Positions 1-7,082 of a DNA stretch of 12,182 bases are shown here, one piece after another. This stretch comes from DASQGA01 sp038209555 (GTDB taxonomy: Bacteria; Actinomycetota; Thermoleophilia; Gaiellales; Gaiellaceae): contig JBBQXP010000083.1 of the NCBI GenBank assembly GCA_038209555.1, positions 1 through 12,182 of the forward strand, read 5' to 3'. Both the position numbers and the translations under genes were made by a program. Numbering within the stretch: the stretch's first letter is position 1; each line of letters begins with the position of its first letter. Below the pieces are notes generated by a model. It saw only the letters and a list, made by a program, of their open reading frames with translations. It was not told the origin of the DNA and searched no databases.

Positions 1-113
1 ATCCAGCTATCCAGGTAGAGGAGGCCAGGCGGCAGCATCCGACCCTTCGCGGCAGCACGCTCGTAGACAGGGCGCGCACCCTGAACGAAGTCTTCGATGA
101 CCATGTACCGCAC
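1..113 (-). CDS. DUF3303-family small protein, N-terminal fragment
   Basis: The gene runs off the left edge; only the first 37 residues are visible. They start at a GTG (111-113) as MRYMVIEDFVQGARPVYERA and continue through GRMLPPGLLYLDSW. From memory this matches the DUF3303 pattern: MxxMVIExF near the start, then PVYxRxxxKGRMLPxGLxYxxSWV. No biochemical function is established for that family. The start lies 6 nt after the TAG of the gamma-glutamyl hydrolase gene, so it is probably the next gene of the same minus-strand operon. An internal ATG at residue 4 is an alternative start, but the GTG keeps the usual family N-terminus. Family call fairly sure; function unknown. Confidence 0.7.
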   Translation of the reverse strand, partial: MRYMVIEDFVQGARPVYERAAAKGRMLPPGLLYLDSW

Positions 114-119
114 GAGGCT

Positions 120-866
120 CTAGCCGGCGTGCTCGGCGGCCCGGTCCCGGGCCATCGCGACGAAGTTCGTGAGGATTGCGCTCTCGTCTCGGGACTCGGG
201 ATGCCACTGCACTCCGAGGATCCAACGGCCGTCGGCTGCCTCGAGCGCCTCCGGCAACCCGTCCTCGACGGCACGGCCGGAAATGACGAGCCCTTCGCCG
301 AGCTTGTCGATCGCCTGATGGTGGTGGCAGTGGGCGACGTGCAGGCCCTCGCCCGCGGCCTCTGCTGCGAGCGACCCCTCCTCCAGGGCCACGTGGTTCT
401 CCGCGTTCTCGAACCCTCCGAGCTGCCGCCGGTGGATGTTCGATCCGTCGGGGCCGGCCAGGTCCTGAACGAGGGTGCCGCCGAACGCGATGTTCAGGAT
501 CTGCATGCCGCGGCAGACCCCGAGCACGGGCAGGTCGCGGTCGATCGCGTGGCGCACCATCGCGAGCTCGAAGTCGTCACGCTCGCGGTACGTCGTCTCC
601 GTCGCCGGCTCGCGCTCGGAGCCATACGTTGCGGGATCGATGTCCGCGCCCCCGATCAGGAGGAGGGCATCGATCCCGTCGACCAGGCGCGCGGATCCGC
701 GCACGTCGACCGGGAGCAGCACAGCGAGGCCGCCGGCGCCCTGGACTGCCCGGACGTAGGAGTCCGCCACGAGGTGGGCCGGCTGATCCCAGAAGCTCCA
801 GCGGGCCTGCTCCCGAGCGGCACAGATCCCGACAATCGGAAGGACCGTCTCAGACGGCTCGCTCAT
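120..866 (-). CDS. Gamma-glutamyl-gamma-aminobutyrate hydrolase-like class I amidotransferase (PuuD type)
   Basis: This 248-residue protein belongs to the peptidase C26 / PuuD family, which hydrolyses gamma-glutamyl amides; E. coli PuuD releases GABA and glutamate from gamma-glutamyl-GABA. The class I amidotransferase triad is visible: nucleophile Cys118 in LGVCRGMQ, then His222 and Glu224 in QWHPE. The family motif LLLIGGADIDPATYG (68-82) and the HCHHHQAIDKLG segment (179-190) are typical of PuuD and not of GMP or anthranilate synthase subunits. Length is normal for a stand-alone hydrolase. The ATG overlaps the end of the glutamine-synthetase-like gene by 17 nt, implying coupled translation. 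Pairing with a gamma-glutamyl ligase and an aldehyde dehydrogenase supports removal of a gamma-glutamyl group at the end of an amine pathway. The actual substrate is inferred only. Confidence 0.88.
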   Translation of the reverse strand: MSEPSETVLPIVGICAAREQARWSFWDQPAHLVADSYVRAVQGAGGLAVLLPVDVRGSARLVDGIDALLLIGGADIDPATYGSEREPATETTYRERDDFELAMVRHAIDRDLPVLGVCRGMQILNIAFGGTLVQDLAGPDGSNIHRRQLGGFENAENHVALEEGSLAAEAAGEGLHVAHCHHHQAIDKLGEGLVISGRAVEDGLPEALEAADGRWILGVQWHPESRDESAILTNFVAMARDRAAEHAG

Positions 867-2142
867 AGCGCTCGCGTTCCCAGTCGGTGACGCTCTCCCG
901 CCAGGCCTTCAGCTCCCAGGCCCGTGACGTCGCGTAATAGTCGCTGAAGGGCTCACCGAGGCCGCGGCGCAACTCGCCGTCAGCACGAAACGCTGCGAGG
1001 GCGCTCTCGAGCGACCCGGGCAGCTCGGGGAGATCGTCCCGCGCATACGCGTCGCCCTCGACTGCCGGCGGGGGCTTCAAGTCGCCGCGAATGCCGTTTG
1101 CAGCCGAGACCACGAGTGCGGCAAGGGCCAGGTAGGGGTTCGCGTCGGCCCCGGGGCGGCGGCACTCGATCCGGCAGCGCTCCGGCTTCGACGAGCCGAT
1201 CACGCGCACCGCTGTGGAGCGGTTCTCCACGCCCCAGCTTGTATTCACCGGGGCGAACCACCCGGGCACGAGCCGCTTGTACGAGTTGATGGTCGGATTC
1301 AGGAGGAGCGAAGAGCCGGCGAGGTGCTCGAGCATCCCGGCGACGGCGGACGCACAGGCCCGAGGCAGTTCGCCTCCCGGTTCGGCCGGGGCAAAGGCAT
1401 TCTCCTTATCGCTCCAGCACGAGATGTGGACATGCCCGCTCGACCCCTCCTCGCCGGGGGCGGTCTTGGCCAGGAAGCTGGCCCGCATGTCGAGCGACGC
1501 GGCCACCTCCTTGACCGCGAACTTGACGAGCGCCGCGCTGTCCGCTGCCTCGAGTCCTCGGCCCGCGGCGAGGTTCAGCTCGAGGAGCCCCGGGCCGGCT
1601 TCGGTGTGGACCGCAGTGAGCTCGATCCCCAGGCCCTCGAGCGCCTCCCCGAGCCGTCCGACGAACTCGTGGTAGCGGGCGATCTCGACCAGGCTGTAGC
1701 TGATCCCGCTCGAAAGAGGCTGTCCCTCCGAGTTCCAGAGCCTGACCTCGTACTCGAAAGCCGCCATCACGTCGTAGCCGAGCTCGCCCATCGCCGCCAG
1801 CGCACTGCGCAAGACCTCCCGGGTGGCGAGCTCGCAGCGGCTCCCGTCCCGCCAGGTCGGCGTGCTCAGGCAGATGCTCCACCCCGGCCGCCAGGCGAGC
1901 GCGCGCAGGGTGTCGTCGTCCGGGTGGACGATCAGGTCCCCGGCTCCAGAGCGGATTCCGAACTCTTCGTAGTCGGTGATGGGCGTGTCGACCGGATCGA
2001 GCCCGAGCAGAAGGTCGGTCGTGACCGTCCCGTCGCGGACCGCAGCCTCGAACCCCTCGCGGCTCAAGGCCTTTCCTCGCAGGGAGCCGTTCACATCCGG
2101 CATTCCTAGGAGCACGAACTCGCCGGGGTCGCCCTTGGTCAT
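850..2142 (-). CDS. Glutamine-synthetase-family gamma-glutamyl-amine ligase (PuuA/GlnA3-like)
   Basis: This 430-residue protein has the full GS-I catalytic core. A short beta-grasp region comes first (9-30, with PDVNGSLRGKALS). Metal and glutamate ligands sit in AFEYEVRLW (Glu130, Glu132), EAGPGLLELN (Glu181, Glu188) and SGHVHIS (His237). ATP and glutamate segments follow in NSYKRLVPGWFAPVN (286-300) and ENRSTAVR (306-313), then RIECRRPGADANPYLALAA (Glu326). The C-terminus ends VTDWERERYERAV, as in PuuA-like and type III-like members. The protein is shorter than housekeeping GlnA and lacks the KPDPF-type loop where GlnA carries its adenylylation tyrosine. Together with its neighbours, this favours ligation of glutamate to an organic amine rather than ammonia. 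Its ATG overlaps the aminotransferase stop as ATGA. Substrate (putrescine, polyamine, ethanolamine or other) is not determinable here. Confidence 0.87.
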   Translation of the reverse strand: MTKGDPGEFVLLGMPDVNGSLRGKALSREGFEAAVRDGTVTTDLLLGLDPVDTPITDYEEFGIRSGAGDLIVHPDDDTLRALAWRPGWSICLSTPTWRDGSRCELATREVLRSALAAMGELGYDVMAAFEYEVRLWNSEGQPLSSGISYSLVEIARYHEFVGRLGEALEGLGIELTAVHTEAGPGLLELNLAAGRGLEAADSAALVKFAVKEVAASLDMRASFLAKTAPGEEGSSGHVHISCWSDKENAFAPAEPGGELPRACASAVAGMLEHLAGSSLLLNPTINSYKRLVPGWFAPVNTSWGVENRSTAVRVIGSSKPERCRIECRRPGADANPYLALAALVVSAANGIRGDLKPPPAVEGDAYARDDLPELPGSLESALAAFRADGELRRGLGEPFSDYYATSRAWELKAWRESVTDWERERYERAV

Positions 2143-3500
2143 GCCGCGAGCTGCTTCTTCACCTGGCGCTCGACCTCGGCCATCGTCCGAGCCAGGAGCT
2201 CGACCATGGTCGCCAACTCTTCGTCCGTGCTCGTGTAGGCAGGAGCGAGCAGTGTCTGGTCGCCGACGTAGCCGTCAGGCGTCGAGTGGGACGACGTGAC
2301 GAGGAGCCCTTCCGCGAGGGCGGTCGTGTCGACGAGAAACGCGGCGTTCAGCTCCTCCGGGAGCAAGGACGTTCCGTCCCTCGGGTCGACGAGCTCGGCG
2401 CCGAGCAGGAAGCCGCGTCCGCGGACCTCGCCGACGATCTCGCACGCGTCCAGGGCCGCCGCGAGCTCCTCCCGCAATCGCGGGCCTCGCTCTGCAACCC
2501 GGTCGACGAGGCGTTCCGCCACGAGCTCGTCCAGGACGGCCAGCGCAACGGCGCAGATGAGAGGAGCGCCGTCCCAGGTGTGCCCGTGCTCGAAGTTCTG
2601 GGAGCCGGAGGCCACCGCCGCGTACACATGCTCGCGGCAGAGGATCCCGGCGAGCGGAGCGTAGCCTGCCGCCAGGCCCTTGCCGAACGTGACGATGTCC
2701 GGCTCGAGCGGCAACGGGTCGCCCGCGAACCACGTGCCGGTTCGGCCGAACCCGGTCACGATCTCGTCGAAGCAAACCAGGAAGCCGTGCTGCTCCCGAC
2801 GCTCGGCGAGTCCCCTCCAGAAGGTATCCGGAGGCGAGTAGCCGGGCAGCGCGGCGGCACTCACGGGCTCACAGAAGAAGGCGGCGATCGTTTCAGGCCC
2901 CGCTTCCTCGAGCGCGCGGTCCAGCTCGGCGAGCGCGGCCTCGCCCGTCTCGTCGAAGCGCCGCGTGCTGGGCGGGATGTGGAGATGCTCGGCCAGATAT
3001 GGCTCATAGGGATGCTTCAGCGACCTGCGGCCGGTCAGGGCGAGCGTCCCGAGGGTCGCTCCATGGTAGGCCTGGGCCTGGGAGATGACCCGCCACCGGC
3101 CGCTGTCGCCGCGCTCCGCGTGGTAGCCGCGGGCCAGACGCAGCGCCATCTCGTTTGCCTCCGAGCCGCCGGTCACGAAGCGCGCGCGTGCCATCTCCGG
3201 AGCGGCCACCTCGAGGACCTGGCGCGCAAGCCGTTCCTGCTGGTCGTTCGTGAAGTGGTGGTAGTAGACATAGGCGAGCCGCTCGGCCTGGGCAGCGGCC
3301 GCATCGACGATGTCCGTCCGCCCGTGCCCGAGGCACGCGACCATGGCGCCCCCGCCACAGGCATCGAGGATGCGGCGGCCGTCGACCCCGTAGAGCCAGA
3401 CGCCCTCGCCCCGCTCGATGTTCGGGTAGGCGAAGTCCAGGAGCCGGGGAAAGACGTTCGTCTTCTCGGCGCGGACCTCGGTTTGCGCGGACACGTTCAA
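2139..3500 (-). CDS. Class III PLP-dependent aminotransferase, copy 1
   Basis: This 453-residue fold-type I aminotransferase belongs to the omega-amino-acid/diamine group (class III). The PLP-site features are all present: GGSEANEMALRLAR (111-124) for the phosphate-binding turn, YHG at 145-147, the Asp of CFDEIVTGFGRTG (Asp245) that pairs with the pyridine nitrogen, the Schiff-base Lys274 in TFGKGLAAGYAPL, and the HTWDGAPL loop with Thr308. Expected reaction: transfer of a terminal amine to pyruvate or 2-oxoglutarate, giving an aldehyde for the divergent dehydrogenase. The frame opens at a TTG overlapping the amidotransferase stop as TTGA; GTG at 3494 is an in-frame alternative two codons in. 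It is clearly paralogous to the aminotransferase at 4207-5592: both end with a GDQTL(L/F)APA(Y/F)T(S/T)TDEEL block. Substrate unknown. Confidence 0.9.
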   Translation of the reverse strand: MNVSAQTEVRAEKTNVFPRLLDFAYPNIERGEGVWLYGVDGRRILDACGGGAMVACLGHGRTDIVDAAAAQAERLAYVYYHHFTNDQQERLARQVLEVAAPEMARARFVTGGSEANEMALRLARGYHAERGDSGRWRVISQAQAYHGATLGTLALTGRRSLKHPYEPYLAEHLHIPPSTRRFDETGEAALAELDRALEEAGPETIAAFFCEPVSAAALPGYSPPDTFWRGLAERREQHGFLVCFDEIVTGFGRTGTWFAGDPLPLEPDIVTFGKGLAAGYAPLAGILCREHVYAAVASGSQNFEHGHTWDGAPLICAVALAVLDELVAERLVDRVAERGPRLREELAAALDACEIVGEVRGRGFLLGAELVDPRDGTSLLPEELNAAFLVDTTALAEGLLVTSSHSTPDGYVGDQTLLAPAYTSTDEELATMVELLARTMAEVERQVKKQLAA

Positions 3501-4210
3501 GCCGGTTCGCGCGGCCTCGCGACACGCTCCAGGAAGCGGTCGAACAGGTTCAGGCTTGTCCTCCGGGCGCTCGCGCTCAGCTCATGCGTCTCCTCGAGCA
3601 GGCGATCCGGGTCGACGCCATGCTCGTCGAGCTCGTGGCGATAGGCAAGCACCCAGGCATCCATGATCTCGGGCGTGACCTCGGGGTGGAACTGGACTCC
3701 GAGGCTCCGGCCGATCGAAAACGCCTGCGGGCCAACGCTGGTCTCGGCGAGAACCCGCGCTCCGGGGGGAACCGTGAACGTGTCGAAGTGCCACTGGAAC
3801 CAGGGTCCGTCGGAGACGAGGTCGGCATCGTGCGTCTCGACCGGGAGCCACCCGATCTCCTCCTTCTCCGACCGGAAGACTTCGCCGCCGAGTGTCCGGG
3901 CGAGCAGCTGGCCTCCGAAGCAGACCCCGAGGATCGGCACATCCGCGTCGGTGGCCGCCTGCAGCAGGTCGATCTCGTGGGAGATCCACTTGATGCTGTC
4001 CTCGTAGGCGGGGAACTCCGATCCCAGCGAGACGATCAGGCCGTAGTCCTGCGGGTTCAGGTCGTGCGGATCCACCTCGTCGATCCGGAGGATCTCGACC
4101 TCGGCGCCCCGGTCACGGAGCCATGGCTCGATCAGACCGGGCGGCGTCGGCCGCTCGTGCTGGATCACGAGCGCGCGCCAGTCGGGCCCGGTCGTCGTGG
4201 CGTCGTTCAT
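3497..4210 (-). CDS. Stand-alone class I glutamine amidotransferase (GMP synthase GATase-like)
   Basis: This 237-residue protein has a class I amidotransferase fold with the triad intact: Cys97 in PILGVCFGGQLLA, His175 and Glu177 in GVQFHPEV. The segment YGLIVSLGSEFPAYED (56-71) and the 60-residue helical tail after HPEV match the uncharacterised GuaA-like stand-alone group. It differs from the PuuD type, which carries GGADIDP and HHHQ motifs. I chose ATG 4210 because it overlaps the upstream stop as ATGA; the frame stays open to 4270, but that stretch is the tail of the upstream gene. It sits between two aminotransferases in one operon. It might hydrolyse a gamma-glutamyl amide or supply ammonia from glutamine; neither can be decided here. 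Two amidotransferases of different subfamilies in one operon suggest two separate deglutamylation steps or substrates. Confidence 0.85.
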   Translation of the reverse strand: MNDATTTGPDWRALVIQHERPTPPGLIEPWLRDRGAEVEILRIDEVDPHDLNPQDYGLIVSLGSEFPAYEDSIKWISHEIDLLQAATDADVPILGVCFGGQLLARTLGGEVFRSEKEEIGWLPVETHDADLVSDGPWFQWHFDTFTVPPGARVLAETSVGPQAFSIGRSLGVQFHPEVTPEIMDAWVLAYRHELDEHGVDPDRLLEETHELSASARRTSLNLFDRFLERVARPREPA

Positions 4211-5592
4211 CGGCCCTTCACGCCCACGGCCGGGCCGACGGCCTGGAGCTTCCCTTCGACCGCGCCCCACACCTCGCGCGCCACCGCCGCGAAGCGCTCG
4301 ACCATCTCCGCCAGCTCCTCGTCGGTCGCGGTGAACGCCGGCGCGAAGAGCGTCTGGTCGCCCGCGTAGCCGTCCCGGGTCGGCTGCGTCGAAAGGACGA
4401 CCAGGCCGTGCTCGAGCGCAGTCGCGTCGATCTTCCCGGCGACGCCCAGTTCGGGCGGCAGGAAGGACTCGCGGTCCAGGGGGTCGGCGTACCCGATCCC
4501 GAGCAGGAAGCCGTGCCCGCGCACCTCGCGTACGAGCGGTACGTCACGCAGTGCGTCCTCGAGTTCCTGACGCAGGCGCGGGCCGCGCTCGCGCACCCGC
4601 TCGACGAGTTGCTCGCGCTTCAGCACTTCGAGGACGGCGACTCCGACTGCGCAGGAGAGCGGGGCGCCGTTCCACGTGTGGCCGAGCGGGAACGCACGAG
4701 ATCCCGCTGCGATCGCGTCGTAGACGTGCTCACGACAGAGGGTGGCGCCGATTGCCGTGTACCCGGCGCCGAGCCCCTTTGCGGTGGCGATGATGTCCGG
4801 GACGAACGGGAGGTCGTTGGCGGCGAACCAGCTTCCTGTGCGGCCGAGGCCCGTGACGATCTCGTCGAAGCAGATCAGGAACCCATGCCGCTCACGCCGC
4901 TCAGCCAGACCCTCCCAGAAGCGGTCTGGAGGCTTGTGGGCAGGCAGTGCGGCGCCGCTGATCGGCTCGCAGAAGAACGCCGAGACGGTCTCCGGGCCGG
5001 CCTCCTCTAGAGCACGGTCGAGAGCCTCGAGCGTGGCCTCCCCGGTCGGGTCGAAGCGCGCGGTGGTCGGCGGGATGTGGAGGAACGCCTGCGTGAAGTA
5101 CGGGGTGAGCGGGCCCTGGAGCCCGGGGCGGCCCGTTAGCGCCAGGGTGGCGATCGTCGGCCCGTGGTAGCTCTGCGCAGGCGAGATCACCCGCCAGCGC
5201 TCCGGTTCCCCACGATCGACGTGGTAGTGGCGCGCGAGCCGAAGCGCCGCCTCGTTCGCCTCGGCCCCGCCGGTGACGAAGTGCGCCCGTGTGAAGCCTT
5301 CGGGCGCGACCTCGACGAGGTCGCGCGCCAGCCGCTCCTGCGCGGGGTTCGTCAGGAGCTCGTTGTGCCCGTAGGCGAGCCGGGCGCCCTGCTCGCGGGC
5401 CGCCGCGATGAGGTCGGCGCGTCCGTAGCCGAGCGTCGCCGCCATCGAGCCGCCGCTCATGGCATCGAGATAACGGTTGCCGTCGACGTCCTCGAGCCAG
5501 ACGCCCTCGCCCCGAACGGCGACCGGATACGCGTGGTCGAGCTCGGGTGGGAAGAGCCTCGTCTGACTGCTTCCGACGGCTCCGTAGGTCAC
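4207..5592 (-). CDS. Class III PLP-dependent aminotransferase, copy 2, first gene of the operon
   Basis: This 461-residue class III aminotransferase is a paralogue of the one at 2139-3500. PLP-site residues are seen in order: GGAEANEAALRLAR (109-122), YHG (142-144), CFDEIVTGLGRTG with Asp243, ATAKGLGAGY with Schiff-base Lys272, and HTWNGAPL with Thr306. The frame stays open far upstream (to 6294), opposite the aldehyde dehydrogenase. Homology to copy 1 begins only about residue 13, so GTG 5590-5592 is the sensible start; a GGAGGG lies 11 nt before it. It is the promoter-proximal gene of the minus operon and overlaps the next gene as ATGA. Probable role: amine to aldehyde conversion feeding the divergent dehydrogenase. 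Exact donor and acceptor are unknown. Start moderately sure, family very sure. Confidence 0.88.
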   Translation of the reverse strand: MTYGAVGSSQTRLFPPELDHAYPVAVRGEGVWLEDVDGNRYLDAMSGGSMAATLGYGRADLIAAAREQGARLAYGHNELLTNPAQERLARDLVEVAPEGFTRAHFVTGGAEANEAALRLARHYHVDRGEPERWRVISPAQSYHGPTIATLALTGRPGLQGPLTPYFTQAFLHIPPTTARFDPTGEATLEALDRALEEAGPETVSAFFCEPISGAALPAHKPPDRFWEGLAERRERHGFLICFDEIVTGLGRTGSWFAANDLPFVPDIIATAKGLGAGYTAIGATLCREHVYDAIAAGSRAFPLGHTWNGAPLSCAVGVAVLEVLKREQLVERVRERGPRLRQELEDALRDVPLVREVRGHGFLLGIGYADPLDRESFLPPELGVAGKIDATALEHGLVVLSTQPTRDGYAGDQTLFAPAFTATDEELAEMVERFAAVAREVWGAVEGKLQAVGPAVGVKGR

Positions 5593-5603
5593 GTCGGCCG
5601 CTG

Positions 5604-5609
5604 CCCTCC
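5604..5609 (-). promoter_or_regulatory. Ribosome binding site that fixes the operon's first start
   Basis: The minus strand reads GGAGGG, then 11 nt, then GTG (5592). The spacing is longer than ideal, but no other ATG, GTG or TTG lies in frame nearby. It is the only strong Shine-Dalgarno match ahead of the region conserved between the two aminotransferase copies. Confidence 0.5.
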
Positions 5610-5634
5610 AAATAGGTATCGAACGAGGTCCATT

Positions 5635-5642
5635 GTCTAGAC
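5635..5642. promoter_or_regulatory. Palindrome GTCTAGAC in the divergent promoter region, candidate operator
   Basis: The only regulatory space between the two divergent amine-catabolism units is 5593-5691 (99 bp). Near its centre is a perfect 8-bp palindrome, GTCTAGAC, inside TTGTCTAGACTA. The GT..AC half-site pattern resembles operators of GntR/FadR-type repressors, but no regulator gene is in the window and an 8-bp palindrome is weak evidence. A poor minus-strand promoter match overlaps it: TAGACA (5634-5639) and TACCTA (5613-5618), only 15 nt apart. No convincing plus-strand -35/-10 pair was found. Confidence 0.3.
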
Positions 5643-5691
5643 TAACCCTCCCGGCTGCGCTTGCGGCCAGGACATTATCGAGGGGTGACCC

Positions 5692-7065
5692 ATGAGCGTG
5701 AGCACTGAGACGATGCAGGTGCTGGAGCCGGCTACCGAGGAGGTGCTGGCCGAGCTGCCGCGCGCAGGCGTGGAGGAGGCCGACGAGGCGATCGCGAGGG
5801 CAAAGGAGGTCTTCCCGGCGTGGCGTGACCTGGCCCCCGACGAGCGGGCCAGGCTGCTGCTCGGCCTCTCGCAGGCGATCGAGGACGCCGCCGAGGACCT
5901 GGCGACGCTCGAGGCGCGCAACGTCGGCAAGCCGATTGGGGACGCGCGGGGTGAGGTCGGCATGGTCGCCCACGTGTTTCGGTACTACGCGGGTGCGCCG
6001 GAGCGCCTGCTCGGCGACACGATTCCCGTCGCCGGCGGCGTCGACATGACGTTCCGGGAGCCCCTCGGCGTCGTCGGCCTGATCACTCCGTGGAACTTCC
6101 CGCTCCCGATCGCCTCCTGGAAGGTGGCGCCCGCGCTCGCTGCCGGCAACACGATCGTCCTGAAGCCGGCCGAGCTCACGCCCCTGACAGCGCTCGAGCT
6201 GGAGCGCCTGGCGCTCGAGGCCGGTATTCCCGAAGGGGTGCTGAACGTCGTCAACGGCCCCGGTCGGGTGGTCGGAGAGCGCATCGTGGAGCACCCCGAC
6301 GTGGCGAAGGTCGCCTTCACCGGGTCGACCGCAGTGGGGAAGCGCGTGGCGGAGATCGCTGCGCAGACGATCAAGCGCGTGACGCTCGAGCTGGGTGGGA
6401 AGTCCGCGAACATCGTCTTCGCCGATGCGGACCTCGGGAAGGCGGCCGCGGCGGCGCCCGGGGCGGTGTTCGGGAACGCGGGCCAGGACTGCTGCGCGCG
6501 TTCACGGATCCTGGTCGAAGAGTCTGCGCTCGACGAGTTCATGGCTGCGCTCGAGCAGGCGGTCGGCTCGTTGCGGGTGGGAGATCCGCTCGACGAGTCG
6601 ACGCAGATGGGCCCACTGATCTCGGCCGACCAGCGTGAGAAGGTCGCCTCCTACGTGAGCGGCGGTGCGTCCGTCGCGATCCGCGGCGACGCGCCCGAGG
6701 GGCCGGGGTTCTGGTTCCCACCGACCGTGCTCTGCCCCGTCTCGAACGACGACCGAGTGGCTCGCGAGGAGATCTTCGGGCCCGTTGCGAGCGTGATTCC
6801 CTTCCGGGACGAAGCGGAGGCGATCCGGCTCGCCAACGACACGATCTACGGCCTCTCCGGCTCGATCTGGACGCGCGACGGCGCCAGGGCGCTGCGGGTC
6901 GCGCGTGGCGTCGAGGCGGGGACGCTTTCGATCAACTCGAACAACTCCGTCCGTGTCACGACACCGTTCGGCGGGTTCAAGCAGTCCGGTGTCGGCCGCG
7001 AGCTCGGCCCGCACGCGCTCGACTACTACACCGAGCTGAAGAACGTCTTCATGGCGACCACGTAG
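5692..7065 (+). CDS. NAD(P)-dependent aldehyde dehydrogenase, gamma-(glutamyl)aminobutyraldehyde type (PuuC-like)
   Basis: This 457-residue ALDH-superfamily enzyme oxidises an aldehyde to the acid in the cytosol. Motifs in order: PWNFPLPI with the oxyanion Asn135, the cofactor-binding VLKPAE with Lys158, FTGST (209-213), general base Glu233 in LELGGKSAN, nucleophile Cys267 in GNAGQDCCARSR, EEIFGPV (359-365), and NNSVRVTTPFGGFKQSGVGREL near the C-terminus. That last block recalls actinobacterial PuuC/PatD-type aminoaldehyde dehydrogenases. The protein is slightly shorter than the usual 480-500 residues, with the shortening at the N-terminus, but no catalytic residue is lost. ATG 5692 follows AGGGGT (5681-5686) by 5 nt. 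It is transcribed divergently from the aminotransferase/ligase operon, whose aldehyde products it would consume. Substrate specificity is inferred from context. Confidence 0.9.
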   Translation: MSVSTETMQVLEPATEEVLAELPRAGVEEADEAIARAKEVFPAWRDLAPDERARLLLGLSQAIEDAAEDLATLEARNVGKPIGDARGEVGMVAHVFRYYAGAPERLLGDTIPVAGGVDMTFREPLGVVGLITPWNFPLPIASWKVAPALAAGNTIVLKPAELTPLTALELERLALEAGIPEGVLNVVNGPGRVVGERIVEHPDVAKVAFTGSTAVGKRVAEIAAQTIKRVTLELGGKSANIVFADADLGKAAAAAPGAVFGNAGQDCCARSRILVEESALDEFMAALEQAVGSLRVGDPLDESTQMGPLISADQREKVASYVSGGASVAIRGDAPEGPGFWFPPTVLCPVSNDDRVAREEIFGPVASVIPFRDEAEAIRLANDTIYGLSGSIWTRDGARALRVARGVEAGTLSINSNNSVRVTTPFGGFKQSGVGRELGPHALDYYTELKNVFMATT

Positions 7066-7082
7066 CGGCACTGGCGGAGCTA

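Noticed and set aside
2286..3644. Long plus-strand open frame (over 450 codons) opposite aminotransferase copy 1
   Set aside because: It is a shadow of GC-rich codon bias. It lacks any recognisable motif and overlaps a clear enzyme gene in antisense. The same holds for long antisense frames at 129-890, 1324-2109, 3584-4369, 4123-5010 and 10397-11410.
4211..4270. Twenty-residue N-terminal extension of the amidotransferase at 3497-4210
   Set aside because: It is Arg/Gly-rich antiphase sequence of the upstream gene's tail; ATG 4210 gives the usual ATGA overlap seen elsewhere in the operon.
5593..6294. Minus-strand frame continuous with aminotransferase copy 2, suggesting a 695-residue fusion protein
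   Set aside because: The extra 234 codons are the antisense of the aldehyde dehydrogenase and its upstream region, with no domain-like sequence; the paralogue begins near the chosen GTG.
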